DNA of 34,714 nucleotides from a virus. The translations under genes and the position numbers were made by a program. Positions within the stretch are counted from its first letter, which is position 1, and the number at the start of each line of letters is the position of its first letter. The notes beneath the pieces were generated by a model. The model did no database searches and had not been told where the DNA came from. It saw nothing but the letters and a program-made list of their open reading frames with translations. Where the stretch lies: the IMG/VR virus record IMGVR_UViG_3300017991_005537, positions 1 through 34,714 of that record; one strand, 5' to 3'. Of this stretch, positions 13,146 to 21,626 are shown in pieces.

Positions 13146-13600
13146 AAAGGAGATAGTTATAGAGTTTTTATTTTAAATTAATAAAATAGTAGATATCTCT
13201 TTAAGTAGAAAAAAATATATGAGTTAAATAAAAAATGAATTTTTGGAAAGCCTTGAGAGTAAAATAATTGAACAAGTTAGGGTGGAGAAATTTGCTAAAT
13301 AATCATTAGTCCGATTGAAAATATAAGAACAGTATATTTATAGTACAAAGGTTACTATAAAGTTTTATATATGGAGATAATGCCAAGTATCTAGGGTGAA
13401 CCGGTTATAGGGAAGCCTAAAAAGAAATAAAGAAAGGGATAACTACTATTTTCATAGAATATACAATAATGAAATGAGATGAAATATAATGAAAATAATC
13501 AAACCAAGTGGGTGATAAGAAAGCACTCTCTAATGAGAGTGCTTTTTATTTTGGAATCCATACAACAATGCTGTCGTGTAATGGTAGATGGAGTGATGAA
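13146..13600. other. Gene-poor stretch before the packaging genes
   Basis: AT-rich DNA with no supportable gene up to the small ORF at 13601. A somewhat more G+C-rich patch (13386-13425, containing GGTGAACCGGTTATAGGGAAGCC) and the terminator at 13521 are the only features seen. The late promoter controlled by the ArpU-like protein should lie here or just after the terminator, but no consensus site could be assigned. Confidence 0.5.
13521..13552 (+). terminator. Strong intrinsic terminator before the late operon
   Basis: Perfect 10-bp stem AAGCACTCTC/GAGAGTGCTT with a TAAT loop (13531-13534), followed by TTTATTTT. It should stop transcripts coming from the early region or the beta-helix gene and so separate them from the packaging genes. 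Confidence 0.88.
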
Positions 13601-13726
13601 ATGGAAATCAAAGCTGTTATCACATTCATCCGTGAATACGACGGATTTTATTGTTATTGGGTACAGTTTGGAGATACAGGGAGAATGGTTCAATTGGGGG
13701 AAGGTAGAAGATATAGAGGAAATTAA
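13601..13726 (+). CDS. Small phage protein upstream of terminase, unknown
   Basis: 41 residues from ATG 13601 with GGAG 7 nt upstream. The sequence (IKAVITFIREYDGFYCYWVQ, then FGDTGRMVQLGEGRRYRGN) looks like a compact beta-type phage protein; the overlapping frame 13479-13736 gives an unnatural product and crosses the terminator, so it is rejected. It is the first gene after the 13521 terminator and 35 nt before the small terminase gene. No function recognised. Confidence 0.5.
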   Translation: MEIKAVITFIREYDGFYCYWVQFGDTGRMVQLGEGRRYRGN

Positions 13727-13761
13727 TAAAGAATGAATTTACGGGGTGTGGTGAGGATGTA

Positions 13762-14187
13762 GTGAAACTTACAGAAAAACAAAAGCGTTTTGCGGATTAC
13801 TACATTAAGTTAGGAAACGCTACGGAAGCAGCCAAAAAGGCTGGTTATAGCCATAAGACTGCTAGGAGTATTGGACAGGAAAACCTTACAAAACCTTACA
13901 TCAAAAAATATATTGAAGAACGTTTGGCCGAAAAGGAAGAAAAGATGATTGCCAAGCAGGATGAAGTGTTAAAGTTCCTTACCAGCGTTCTACGTGGTGA
14001 AGTCACTGAAGAAATCCCCGTCGGAAAAGGCGAGGGATTTTTTGCATTGGAAGATAAAACTCCAAGCATAAAGGACCGTGTAAAAGCAGCTGAACTTCTA
14101 GGAAAACGATATATGATGTGGACAGAAAAACAACAGGTAGAAGTAACCACTCCAATTTTTATAGACAATGTTCCAGATGAAGATTAA
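13762..14187 (+). CDS. terS: Terminase small subunit
   Basis: 141 residues from GTG 13762 with GGTGAGGATG upstream. The Terminase_2 family pattern is clear: LTEKQKRFADYYIKLGNATEAAKKAGYS (split here: helix 1 to the HTH), then KTARSIGQENLTKPYIKKYIEER, and a C-terminal part with KDRVKAAELLGKRYMMWTEK. The N-terminal HTH recognises phage DNA at the packaging site and the oligomeric ring loads it onto the large subunit. It overlaps terL by 20 nt. The acidic end NVPDED is typical of the contact region with TerL. Confidence 0.93.
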   Translation: MKLTEKQKRFADYYIKLGNATEAAKKAGYSHKTARSIGQENLTKPYIKKYIEERLAEKEEKMIAKQDEVLKFLTSVLRGEVTEEIPVGKGEGFFALEDKTPSIKDRVKAAELLGKRYMMWTEKQQVEVTTPIFIDNVPDED

Positions 14188-15463
14188 TATAGCCAAAATT
14201 ATTGGTAAAGGTTATAACCGTTTTTGGCATAATAAAAACTTCTACCGTGTTGTAAAGGGTTCACGTGGTTCCAAAAAATCCAAAACCACAGCTATTAATA
14301 TCATTTATCAAATGATGAAGCACAATTGGGCCAATACGCTGGTTATTCGTCGTTTTTCGAACACGTTAAAACAATCAGCCTACACTGATTTAAAATGGGC
14401 CATCAATAAGCTTGGTGTAAAACATTTGTGGAAAACTAACGAGAGTTTACCAGAATTAACTTATATTCCTACAGGTCAAAAAATTATTTTCCGAGGATTA
14501 GATGACCCATTAAAAATTACTTCCATAACTGTTGATGTTGGAATACTTTGTTGGGCTTGGTTTGAAGAAGCATATGAAATTGAATCTGAAGATAAATTCA
14601 GGACCGTTGTTGAATCCATTCGTGGTTCATATGACGATCCTGATTTTTTTAAGCAAGTGACGATAACCTTTAACCCTTGGAGTGAACGACATTGGTTGAA
14701 ACGAGTTTTCTTTGATGAGAAAACTCAAGAGGATGATACTTTTGCTATCACAACAACCTTTAGAGTTAATGAATGGTTGGATGACCAGGATAGAAAACGA
14801 TATATGAGTCTTTATAAAACCAACCCTAGACGTGCAAGAATTGTTTGCGATGGTGAATGGGGCGTTGCTGAAGGACTCATTTATGAGAATTTTGAGGTTA
14901 GAGAGTTTAATGTTGAAGAAGTCATTAGGCAAACTCAAGCAACTAGCTATGGTTTAGACTTCGGTTATGTTCATGATCCAACAGCTTTTGTTGCTTTTGC
15001 TGTTGATCAGAATGAGAAGGTTATCTATATCTTTGATGAGCTTTACGAAAAAGGATTAAGTAACCAAAAAATTTATGAAAAGTTAAGCCAAAAAGGTTAT
15101 CAACGAAGTCCAATTATTGCTGATTCAGCTGAACCAAAATCTATAGATGAATTGAAACGATTAGGTTTATCTCGAATTAAAGGTGCTGCCAAAGGAAAGG
15201 ATAGTGTCATGCATGGTATTCAGTTTATACAAAACTATAAAATTGTGATTCATCCTAAGTGTGTTCATTTTATTGAGGAAATTAATAACTATGTGTATGA
15301 CAAAGATCGTGAAGGAAATACATTAAATAAACCAATAGATGAGTTTAATCATTTGATGGACGCTTTACGTTATGGTATGGAAGTGTTTGTGTTGGAACAA
15401 GACTATGGAAATATGGTGTTACCTCGTATCGGCAGCTGGACTATGAAGGGGGTGAATACGTGA
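14168..15463 (+). CDS. terL: Terminase large subunit (PBSX-type)
   Basis: 431 residues; ATG 14168 lies inside terS (a second ATG at 14177 is possible, and no clear ribosome binding site marks either, so translation is probably coupled). The ATPase domain is N-terminal: the Walker A-like GSRGSKKSKT (about 31-40) is the variant typical of PBSX-family terminases, and the Walker B-like region ends ILCWAWFEEAYEIE (about 120-133). The RNase-H-like nuclease domain includes GLDFGYVHDPTAF (about 259-271), IIADSAEPKSIDELK and DEFNHLMDALRYGME near the C-terminus. It cuts concatemeric DNA and pumps it through the portal. Its stop overlaps the portal start (GTGA). Confidence 0.95.
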   Translation: MFQMKINIAKIIGKGYNRFWHNKNFYRVVKGSRGSKKSKTTAINIIYQMMKHNWANTLVIRRFSNTLKQSAYTDLKWAINKLGVKHLWKTNESLPELTYIPTGQKIIFRGLDDPLKITSITVDVGILCWAWFEEAYEIESEDKFRTVVESIRGSYDDPDFFKQVTITFNPWSERHWLKRVFFDEKTQEDDTFAITTTFRVNEWLDDQDRKRYMSLYKTNPRRARIVCDGEWGVAEGLIYENFEVREFNVEEVIRQTQATSYGLDFGYVHDPTAFVAFAVDQNEKVIYIFDELYEKGLSNQKIYEKLSQKGYQRSPIIADSAEPKSIDELKRLGLSRIKGAAKGKDSVMHGIQFIQNYKIVIHPKCVHFIEEINNYVYDKDREGNTLNKPIDEFNHLMDALRYGMEVFVLEQDYGNMVLPRIGSWTMKGVNT

Positions 15464-17751
15464 ACATATTTGATAGATTTCGATTATGGAGAGCCAAACG
15501 ACAAGCTCGAAAATATTTTACAGGATTACGACAGTCCATAAATTACAGACTCGAAAGTGGTCGACAAACAGGAGACCGATGGGAAAAACAGTTTGGTTGG
15601 TATGATGGACTTATTAAACGAAATGGGCTACGAAACAAAGATGTAATGGAGTCACTTCGGTTAATAAGAGACATAAATCCAGATGCATCAATGGCAATCT
15701 GGAATTTTTTACGTCTTTCGAATCAAGGGCATGAATTAGAATGTTTAAAACAAACTGGAAAACCAGATAAACAAGGTCTTGAATACTTGAATAACCTGGC
15801 TAAACGAATTGGAAAGTTATATGGTGGTGGTACTGATCAACTCATAAATGTTTTGAACCTTACAGGTTTTACACAAGGAGCCATTGCTCTTGAGGTCGAG
15901 TTGAATGAAGGATTAAATGATGTAGTAGATTTTCACGCTGTTGACCCATCGACACTTGATTTTAGACGTAATAAAGAAACAGGAGAAATAGAGCTTGTTC
16001 AAAAGCAAAAAGATGGCACTTATAAAGTACTTAATCCTGAGCAAGTATTCTATTATCCGATTGACCCTGATATTGGAGATCCGTACGGACGAAGCCCTAT
16101 ACTTCCAATCTTGCAAATTGTTTTTTTTCAAGTTGAAGTTTTAAGAGACCTTAAAGCAGTTGCTCATCATCAAGGACATGCTAGATTTGATATTTCTATC
16201 ATGGAAGAAGCAATACTCAAAAACATACCTCCTTCAATTGCTGCACAAGGCGAGGAAAAAGTGCGTGAGTTTGTAATGAACTATATTGCAGATATTGAAA
16301 GACATTTTAATAACCTAAAACCTGATGATAACTTCATCCATCCTGATAGCGTGAAGGTGGATATGGTTGGAGGTACCAATGGAAAGTCAATGGATGTAAC
16401 GAAAATCATTGACGTCATTAATCAGCAAGTGGTGACAGCTTTAAAACAACTTCCGATTCTATTAGGAAGAAATGAGGGGACTACAGAGACTCACGGGACA
16501 ATCCAATGGCAAATCTATGTTGCTGGTATCGAGAGTATCCAGAGGGGAACAAAAAGGTTATTGGAACGAGCGTACAATCTATCTTTACAAATCCAGGGGA
16601 GACAAAGTAGAGCAAAGCTAACATTTAACAAACTTTGTACAGTTGATCGTGAAAAAGAAGCAAAAGCTGAACAGATTGAAGTGGATACATGGATTAAGAA
16701 AGTTCAGCAAGGTTGGGCTGATAATGATGAAGCTGCTAATGCGGTTGTCGGTCATGATGCAGTTGACGAACCACAACAACCAGCTGTTTCAATTTCTAAT
16801 CTAGGTCGTACCAACCGTATGCAAACCAAAAGAACCCCTAACTCTAGAGCAGAAGAATCGGAAGAAGATGAGTTTGTCAGTGAGTTAAATGAAGAATGGG
16901 CATCAGATATTACTAAACTAACAACAGACGCAAAAAACGATTTTTATGAGTTGCTCCAAAAGCAATTAAAAAATTATAAAAATCGATTAGAGAAAGCGGA
17001 AGACCCTCCTACTCGAATTCTTTTATCGGTCGAAAGGATAAGGGCACTGAATGGTAATCGAGATGACAAACCAGAGCCAACAGAGGAATTTAAAGAGTGG
17101 GTTGAGGTTAATGTTCTAACTGATTCAGGAGAACAACTTGAATTATGGGATGAAAAGGGAAGAGATTGGATAGAACAAGCTGCAATAATAGCTGGACAAG
17201 CAACTCTTTTAGAATTAGAAGTTGACAAGGATTTTGATTCTAAAGATGAAAGATTATTGGAATGGATTAGTGAACGTTCAAGACGGGATGCAGAACTAAT
17301 TCAAGGTGTAACAGATGAAGAGGTCATTATGACTTTATGGGATGTCGTATATGAAGGTAAATATACGATTGAAAAAGCAGCAAAAGCACTAGAAGAATCC
17401 CACACATTTAGCGAAGGAAGAGCTCAAACGATTGCAAGAACTGAAATTCTTTCAGCAGCACGATCTGGTCAATTTCATGCTGATGAACAATCTGGTATTG
17501 TAATCGGGAAAGAGTGGTTTTCAGCACATCAATCAAATACAAGACCAGGGCACAGAGAAGCAGATGGTCAAATAAGGCCATTACATTATCCTTTTAATGT
17601 GAAAAATACGAATGGTGAGTACGAAGAACTAATGTTTCCTGGAGATACTTCTCATAGCGCAAGTGCATCGAACGTAATCAACTGTCGATGTGGTTATTTC
17701 CGTATATTAGAAGGTGAAGAAGAGAAGCTGAAAGGGTGGGAAAAAACATGA
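15460..17751 (+). CDS. Portal protein fused to MuF-type head morphogenesis domain
   Basis: 763 residues from GTG 15460 with AAGGGGGTGA upstream. Residues 1 to about 435 are an SPP1/PBSX-type portal (WNFLRLSNQGHELEC, VFYYPIDPDIGDPYGRSP, then TALKQLPILLGRNEGTTE). Residues about 480-763 form a Mu gpF-like minor head domain ending in RAQTIARTEILSAARSGQF, then WFSAHQSNTRPGHREADGQ and FPGDTSHSASASNVINCRCGY. In skin, PBSX and SPP1 these are two genes (yqbA/yqbB-like). The portal ring is the DNA entry vertex; MuF-type proteins are carried in the head and aid early infection. The fusion gives fixed stoichiometry of the two. Confidence 0.93.
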   Translation: MNIFDRFRLWRAKRQARKYFTGLRQSINYRLESGRQTGDRWEKQFGWYDGLIKRNGLRNKDVMESLRLIRDINPDASMAIWNFLRLSNQGHELECLKQTGKPDKQGLEYLNNLAKRIGKLYGGGTDQLINVLNLTGFTQGAIALEVELNEGLNDVVDFHAVDPSTLDFRRNKETGEIELVQKQKDGTYKVLNPEQVFYYPIDPDIGDPYGRSPILPILQIVFFQVEVLRDLKAVAHHQGHARFDISIMEEAILKNIPPSIAAQGEEKVREFVMNYIADIERHFNNLKPDDNFIHPDSVKVDMVGGTNGKSMDVTKIIDVINQQVVTALKQLPILLGRNEGTTETHGTIQWQIYVAGIESIQRGTKRLLERAYNLSLQIQGRQSRAKLTFNKLCTVDREKEAKAEQIEVDTWIKKVQQGWADNDEAANAVVGHDAVDEPQQPAVSISNLGRTNRMQTKRTPNSRAEESEEDEFVSELNEEWASDITKLTTDAKNDFYELLQKQLKNYKNRLEKAEDPPTRILLSVERIRALNGNRDDKPEPTEEFKEWVEVNVLTDSGEQLELWDEKGRDWIEQAAIIAGQATLLELEVDKDFDSKDERLLEWISERSRRDAELIQGVTDEEVIMTLWDVVYEGKYTIEKAAKALEESHTFSEGRAQTIARTEILSAARSGQFHADEQSGIVIGKEWFSAHQSNTRPGHREADGQIRPLHYPFNVKNTNGEYEELMFPGDTSHSASASNVINCRCGYFRILEGEEEKLKGWEKT

Positions 17752-17972
17752 ACCGAGCTGAACGAAGGCATTTAGCAAGCAAAAATAAGAGTTTAAAAGA
17801 TATGCCTAAATTTGTACAACAACATCAACAAAATATGGCAGCCGTTTTAGTTACTTCTGCTTTAACGGTGTTAGCCGAAGATTTTCTATTTACTCCTGAA
17901 CAATTAACAACTTTTAATGACAAAATGCAAAAAAAGGCAATGGAATTAGTCAATAGTCCTGAAAGGGGGTGA
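17748..17972 (+). CDS. Small head-module protein, unknown
   Basis: 74 residues from ATG 17748, overlapping the portal-MuF stop (ATGA) and preceded by GGGTGGG 7 nt upstream; the in-frame GTG 17736 was rejected because it lies within that site. The N-terminus is basic (MNRAERRHLASKNKSLKDMP), the middle is helical and hydrophobic (AAVLVTSALTVLAEDF). Position corresponds to the small yqbC-type gene between MuF and scaffold in skin-like elements. Role unknown; possibly a head assembly cofactor. Confidence 0.6.
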   Translation: MNRAERRHLASKNKSLKDMPKFVQQHQQNMAAVLVTSALTVLAEDFLFTPEQLTTFNDKMQKKAMELVNSPERG

Positions 17973-17976
17973 ATTT

Positions 17977-19185
17977 GTGGGAGACGAAAACAATGTTCTT
18001 CACTTACCCGTTAGACTAACTGTGGATGAAAATGAAGAAGTTGATCTTGAAAAAATTAACCGGCATACACTTGAACCAGTCACACTTGAAGAAATATTTA
18101 CATTTTCAGGAATATGCTCAAATGACAGATTGGATGCATATTTTACACGAATGGATCCAGTTACAACTCTACGTAACTATGTTGAAGATTTAAAGAATGG
18201 CGTGAGTTTGCAAGAAGGCCATAATATTTGGAAAAACCCCTATGGCCGTTCCTATGACGGGGAATTGATTCCTGTTGAAGAGGACCTTTCAACTTACAAT
18301 GCCGTCCGAGGACATTGGTACATTATGAGAGGATTGACTATCAATGGAAACAAAACAGATGACACCATAAAAGCGATTAAAGCAGGGATTATTCGAGATA
18401 TGTCCGTTGGTTTTGGTGGTCAAAAAATGTGGTATCGGTGTGGTTCGTGCGGTAAAGATTTATGGGATTGGGAATGTCCACACATTCCAGGACTTGAAGA
18501 TGAAGAAGGGCGTATTTCGTTTGCTTGGGTTGTAGATGCAAGACTTCGAGAAGTGTCAACGGTATATAAAGGTGCAACTCCAGGAGCATATATTGATAAA
18601 GCTCGTCAATATGTACAACAAGGAGAACTACCAGAAAACAAAATACAGCAATTAGAGCAGCGTTACCAAGTTCGATTTGAACGAGGAAACACTGCTATTT
18701 TTATGCCTAAAAAGAAGGAGGAAAGCCGATCAATGAATCTATTAGAACAAATTCGACAAGCATTGAAAGAAAATCAAATTGAGAAAGCACGTGTATATGA
18801 AATTCTTCAAGGAGAAGGAGAGCCATATCGTCATCAAGATGACATCGCTCTTCGTAATGAGTTAGGTGATTTGGCAACAGTCGAAGGCATTCGTCAATTA
18901 AAGAAAGAAGCTGAACATGGTCGACAATACGTTGCTGATTTAATCGATCAAGCTGTTCAAGCTAGAGTGAAGGCGCAAGGAGAAGGATTCAATGCGGAAT
19001 CCTATCGACAAATGTTAATTCGTTCTGATGATATTCAATTTATTAAAGACGAAATCGAGTCTTATGAAAACTTAGCAAAGGAACGCTTTACACCAGGTCG
19101 CCAAACGGAAATAGAAACACTTGGTAGGAATGAGACTGAACGAAAAGAACCAACTGATTTTGAAGATGACAATATTTTTGCATAA
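17977..19185 (+). CDS. Prohead protease fused to scaffold (YqbD-type)
   Basis: 402 residues from GTG 17977 (AAAGGGGGTGA upstream). Residues about 30-215 match an HK97/S78-type prohead protease: candidate catalytic His in LQEGHNIW (about 80), candidate Ser in DMSVGFGG (about 143), and EVSTVYKGATPGAYID (about 192). A Cys/His cluster CGSCGKDLWDWECPH (about 153-168) forms an inserted zinc-ribbon-like element. Residues about 250-402 are helical and charged, as in scaffolding domains. An internal in-frame ATG at 18733 has a strong AAGGAGG site, so a separate 150-residue scaffold is probably made. The protease would remove scaffold during head maturation. Catalytic residues are by pattern only. Confidence 0.82.
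   Translation: MGDENNVLHLPVRLTVDENEEVDLEKINRHTLEPVTLEEIFTFSGICSNDRLDAYFTRMDPVTTLRNYVEDLKNGVSLQEGHNIWKNPYGRSYDGELIPVEEDLSTYNAVRGHWYIMRGLTINGNKTDDTIKAIKAGIIRDMSVGFGGQKMWYRCGSCGKDLWDWECPHIPGLEDEEGRISFAWVVDARLREVSTVYKGATPGAYIDKARQYVQQGELPENKIQQLEQRYQVRFERGNTAIFMPKKKEESRSMNLLEQIRQALKENQIEKARVYEILQGEGEPYRHQDDIALRNELGDLATVEGIRQLKKEAEHGRQYVADLIDQAVQARVKAQGEGFNAESYRQMLIRSDDIQFIKDEIESYENLAKERFTPGRQTEIETLGRNETERKEPTDFEDDNIFA
18715..18735 (+). promoter_or_regulatory. Internal ribosome binding site and start for a scaffold-only product
   Basis: AAGGAGG (18715-18721) precedes ATG 18733 by 11 nt within the protease-scaffold gene, in frame at codon 253, exactly where the helical scaffold part begins (MNLLEQIRQALKEN). 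This mimics the nested protease/scaffold arrangement of lambda C/Nu3. The product would end at 19185. Confidence 0.6.
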
Positions 19186-19198
19186 GGAGTGATATAGA

Positions 19199-19591
19199 AT
19201 GTATGGAACTCGTCCAGGAGGAGTATCAAATCATAGTTATGGATTACAAGTGACTGTTTTAGTACCGGATGCAGACAGCAATCCAATTAATGCTGGTGAT
19301 GTATTGAAATTTGCGACAAGTGGTGCTTATCATGCTGCACCTTGCGCTGATGGTGATGCAATCCAATTAAAAGCATTACATCCAGTTAAAGATTCAGCTA
19401 CACCATTAGGCTGTCAAGTATATGGCTTCTCAAGAATTGACAAGTTTACTTATACAGGTACTGATCCAGTTATCGGTGATTCAATTGTTGCTGCAGAAGC
19501 AGGGACAGTCAAAGTTGCTGCATCTGCAAATGGCACCTTTGTTTTATATGTAGACACTGTAAATAAAATTGTTGAAGTAGCAATGCCATAA
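19199..19591 (+). CDS. Probable head decoration/cement protein
   Basis: 130 residues from ATG 19199 with AAGGAGTGATA upstream. It is Ala/Gly/Val/Thr-rich, beta-strand-like throughout (VTVLVPDADSNPINAGDVLKF, then GTVKVAASANGTFVLYVDTV) with no charged tails. Located between the scaffold and major capsid genes, the usual place of a capsid-stabilising decoration protein. The family was not recognised with certainty; a head-fibre or unrelated structural role is possible. Confidence 0.7.
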   Translation: MYGTRPGGVSNHSYGLQVTVLVPDADSNPINAGDVLKFATSGAYHAAPCADGDAIQLKALHPVKDSATPLGCQVYGFSRIDKFTYTGTDPVIGDSIVAAEAGTVKVAASANGTFVLYVDTVNKIVEVAMP

Positions 19592-19604
19592 GGAGGGAAT
19601 CGAA

Positions 19605-20648
19605 TTGAAAATTAAAGTTAAAAATCATCGTGGAGAAGAAGTAGAAATTAAAGTTGGTGGAGAGTTACGATCTCATGTAAAAAAAGAGTACAATAGCGAA
19701 AGTTCTAGCGCTGTTAAACGTTATTTAGCTTCCGAAGGGGTAAGGTTGAAAGATGTGTTTCGAGCATTAGGTGTTGAAGATATTAAATCAGTCAATGCAC
19801 GTTCTTTATTAGAGAACGATAGCACAAAACCATTATTTAATGCTGTTGTTGAAGATGGACTACGCATGGGGTTTGAAAAAGAATCAAAGTGGCAACAGTT
19901 AGTTGCAGCTGATATTCGTTCTACTCAAATGACTCGTGAATATTATGAATTGGTTGAAGAAGGACTGGATGATGAAGTTCAATTACGTGACATCGGTCAA
20001 GGTGCTCCAATTCCTGTAGGAACAATCAATATCGGTGATCAATCTATTAAGATGCATAAACGAGGTCGCGGTATTGAGTGGACAGACGAAGCGAAATCCA
20101 TGAATATTGACATGGTTTCTTTATTCTTAAAGAAAATGGGGAAAAGATTAGGTCGTGACTATGAAAATACAGCTGTATACCGTCTACTTAATGGATATTT
20201 TGCAGATGGCCACGATGCAGCGCCTACAATTGGTCTTAAACAAGCGAACACATTAACATTAGGTGATTTATTCTATGCTTACAAATACATGGACCAAGAA
20301 TTAGGTTACGATTCTAAAATCATGATTTGTAACTTAAACGTCGCTTCACAAATTGCAGAACTAAAGGATGGAAACGGTGGCTATTTATTCTCGAAAGAAA
20401 TGAAAGACGGCAACTTCCCGAACTTAATGAACCAAGATCCGTTTGTCAGTAACTTAATGCCGGATAACCGTATCATGTTTGTGGATACGTCTTTTGCTCT
20501 TGTTCGCTACTACTTCAAGGAATTTGGTGTTGAATTCGAGCGTTCTGCAAAGACACAAGTAGAAGGGTCTTATGGAACGGAAATCTCTGAATTTGTACCA
20601 TTTATGAAAGATGCTCGCTTAATTATTACAGTTGATCAAGCTCGTTAA
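19605..20648 (+). CDS. Major capsid protein (HK97 fold, YqbE-like)
   Basis: 347 residues from TTG 19605, with AGGAGGGAA upstream. The N-terminal 90 residues are charged and could be a delta domain or delivery segment, followed by the capsid core: WQQLVAADIRSTQMTREYYEL, DIGQGAPIPVGTINIGDQSIKM (P-domain-like strands, quoted in part), RGRGIEWTDEAKSMNIDMV and the C-terminal GTEISEFVPFMKDARLIITVD. Gene order scaffold, decoration, capsid, then connectors and its size support the identification. A hairpin with a U-tract lies 55 nt past its stop and may lower expression of the downstream genes. Confidence 0.9.
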   Translation: MKIKVKNHRGEEVEIKVGGELRSHVKKEYNSESSSAVKRYLASEGVRLKDVFRALGVEDIKSVNARSLLENDSTKPLFNAVVEDGLRMGFEKESKWQQLVAADIRSTQMTREYYELVEEGLDDEVQLRDIGQGAPIPVGTINIGDQSIKMHKRGRGIEWTDEAKSMNIDMVSLFLKKMGKRLGRDYENTAVYRLLNGYFADGHDAAPTIGLKQANTLTLGDLFYAYKYMDQELGYDSKIMICNLNVASQIAELKDGNGGYLFSKEMKDGNFPNLMNQDPFVSNLMPDNRIMFVDTSFALVRYYFKEFGVEFERSAKTQVEGSYGTEISEFVPFMKDARLIITVDQAR

Positions 20649-20661
20649 GGAGGGATTTTGA

Positions 20662-20835
20662 ATGGCGACAACTAAAAAAGAAGCAAAAAAGAATTATAAA
20701 CTCAAAGACCCAAAAACGCAATACGCAGAAGGGTCTTTTTCATTATCTGGTGAACAAGAAAGGGAGTTACCAGAGAATCCTTCACCTGATTTACTGGCTC
20801 GTATTCGAGCTGGTTTTATTGTTGAGGTGGAATAG
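20662..20835 (+). CDS. Small YqbF-like head protein
   Basis: 57 residues from ATG 20662 with AAGGAGGGATTTT upstream. It starts with a lysine-rich segment (ATTKKEAKKNYKLKDPK) and ends in PSPDLLARIRAGFIVEVE, reminiscent of YqbF-type proteins that follow the capsid gene in skin-like elements. The DNA of its middle contains a terminator-like hairpin (20704-20740), so its mRNA is structured. Probably a minor structural or assembly protein; function unknown. Confidence 0.7.
   Translation: MATTKKEAKKNYKLKDPKTQYAEGSFSLSGEQERELPENPSPDLLARIRAGFIVEVE
20704..20740 (+). terminator. Terminator-like hairpin just after the capsid gene
   Basis: 8-bp stem AAAGACCC (20704-20711) with GGGTCTTT (20731-20738), a 19-nt loop and TTTTT overlapping the 3' arm. 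It lies inside the small gene after the major capsid gene. The long loop weakens it; partial termination that keeps capsid mRNA in excess is a plausible role. Confidence 0.45.
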
Positions 20836-20836
20836 C

Positions 20837-21262
20837 ATGTACGCAACAATTCAAGAAGTTAAGGATGGGACCTCGTTTAATGAGGTCTCTTCTCTTTCAG
20901 ATACAAAGATTCAATCTTATATTGACCGTGCCACCAGCTGGATTCACCGAGTTGCTAAAAAGAGTTTTGAAAGTGAAACAGACCCATATCTTTTAACTGA
21001 TTTAAAAACAGCAACCATATTACTTGTCGAGTACCTATGGTTTTGGGACCAATCAGAAGTGAAAGAAGGTGCTTTTGACCAAATTGAAAGTGAAAAGTTG
21101 GGATCATATTCATATAAAGTCAAAGAAACAAAAGCTGCACCTGGTGAAGAAACAGGAAATAAAGAATTAGATAGTATCCTAGACTCACTAAAGCCGAGAG
21201 TAATAGGTGTTTCATTCTTTTCGGTAAGTGGTCCAACAAGGATGAATAGCGATGAGGTTTAG
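20837..21262 (+). CDS. Head-tail connector (YqbG / DUF3199-like)
   Basis: 141 residues from ATG 20837 with GAGGTGG 6 nt upstream; a longer in-frame ATG at 20750 lies within the previous gene and is rejected. It is a helical gp6/gp15-type adaptor: MYATIQEVKDGTSF, SDTKIQSYIDRATSWIHRVAKKSF, DLKTATILLVEYLWFWDQ. A C-terminal tail is rich in Glu/Lys and Pro. Such proteins form the ring joining the portal to the tail completion proteins. A hairpin (20867-20889, GGGACCTC with GAGGTCTC, one G-U) lies early in the gene. Confidence 0.85.
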   Translation: MYATIQEVKDGTSFNEVSSLSDTKIQSYIDRATSWIHRVAKKSFESETDPYLLTDLKTATILLVEYLWFWDQSEVKEGAFDQIESEKLGSYSYKVKETKAAPGEETGNKELDSILDSLKPRVIGVSFFSVSGPTRMNSDEV

Positions 21263-21626
21263 TCGGTTATTAATACACAGATGTACTCTTTTACAGGTTG
21301 GACAAGTCATTGGCAAAGATCCTTATGGACGTGATAAGTTTGAGGATGTTCCAATTTCTGATGTTCCTTGTCGAGTTGATCAAATTCGGAGAGTTGTTAC
21401 AAAAAATGACTTTGGAACTGATGTCGTCGTTGAAAATATCCTCTTTTTATCTCCTGACCAAGAATTGAATGAAACAATGAAAATCGAAAATGTTAAGGAC
21501 AAGGATGGTAGTGATGTGCTAAAAGGTACGTTTGCCATTAAAAAAATTAATCCAGTTTATAGAAGGTCACGACTCCATCATTATGAAATCACTCTTGAAA
21601 AGGAGAGTGACACAAGTGGCGAATGA
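21252..21626 (+). CDS. Head-closure protein (YqbH / DUF3599-like)
   Basis: 124 residues from ATG 21252, overlapping the previous gene by 11 nt. The pattern LLIHRCTLLQVGQVIGKDPYGRD, then DVPCRVDQ, TDVVVENILFLSPDQEL and RSRLHHYEITLEKE fits SPP1 gp16-type head-closure (stopper) proteins and B. subtilis YqbH. It follows the connector and precedes the gp10-like gene exactly as in skin. It would plug DNA exit until tail joining. Confidence 0.83.
   Translation: MRFSRLLIHRCTLLQVGQVIGKDPYGRDKFEDVPISDVPCRVDQIRRVVTKNDFGTDVVVENILFLSPDQELNETMKIENVKDKDGSDVLKGTFAIKKINPVYRRSRLHHYEITLEKESDTSGE

Noticed and set aside
13479-13736. 85-codon plus-strand ORF before terS
   Set aside because: It runs through the strong terminator at 13521 and its product looks unnatural; the shorter ORF at 13601 in another frame has a proper ribosome binding site.
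14627-14938. 103-codon minus-strand ORF inside terL
   Set aside because: Shadow of the terminase gene, with no ribosome binding site and unnatural composition.
20867-20889. Hairpin GGGACCTC/GAGGTCTC early in the connector gene
   Set aside because: The stem is good but the following tract (TTCTCTTTC) is a poor U-run, so it was not called a terminator.
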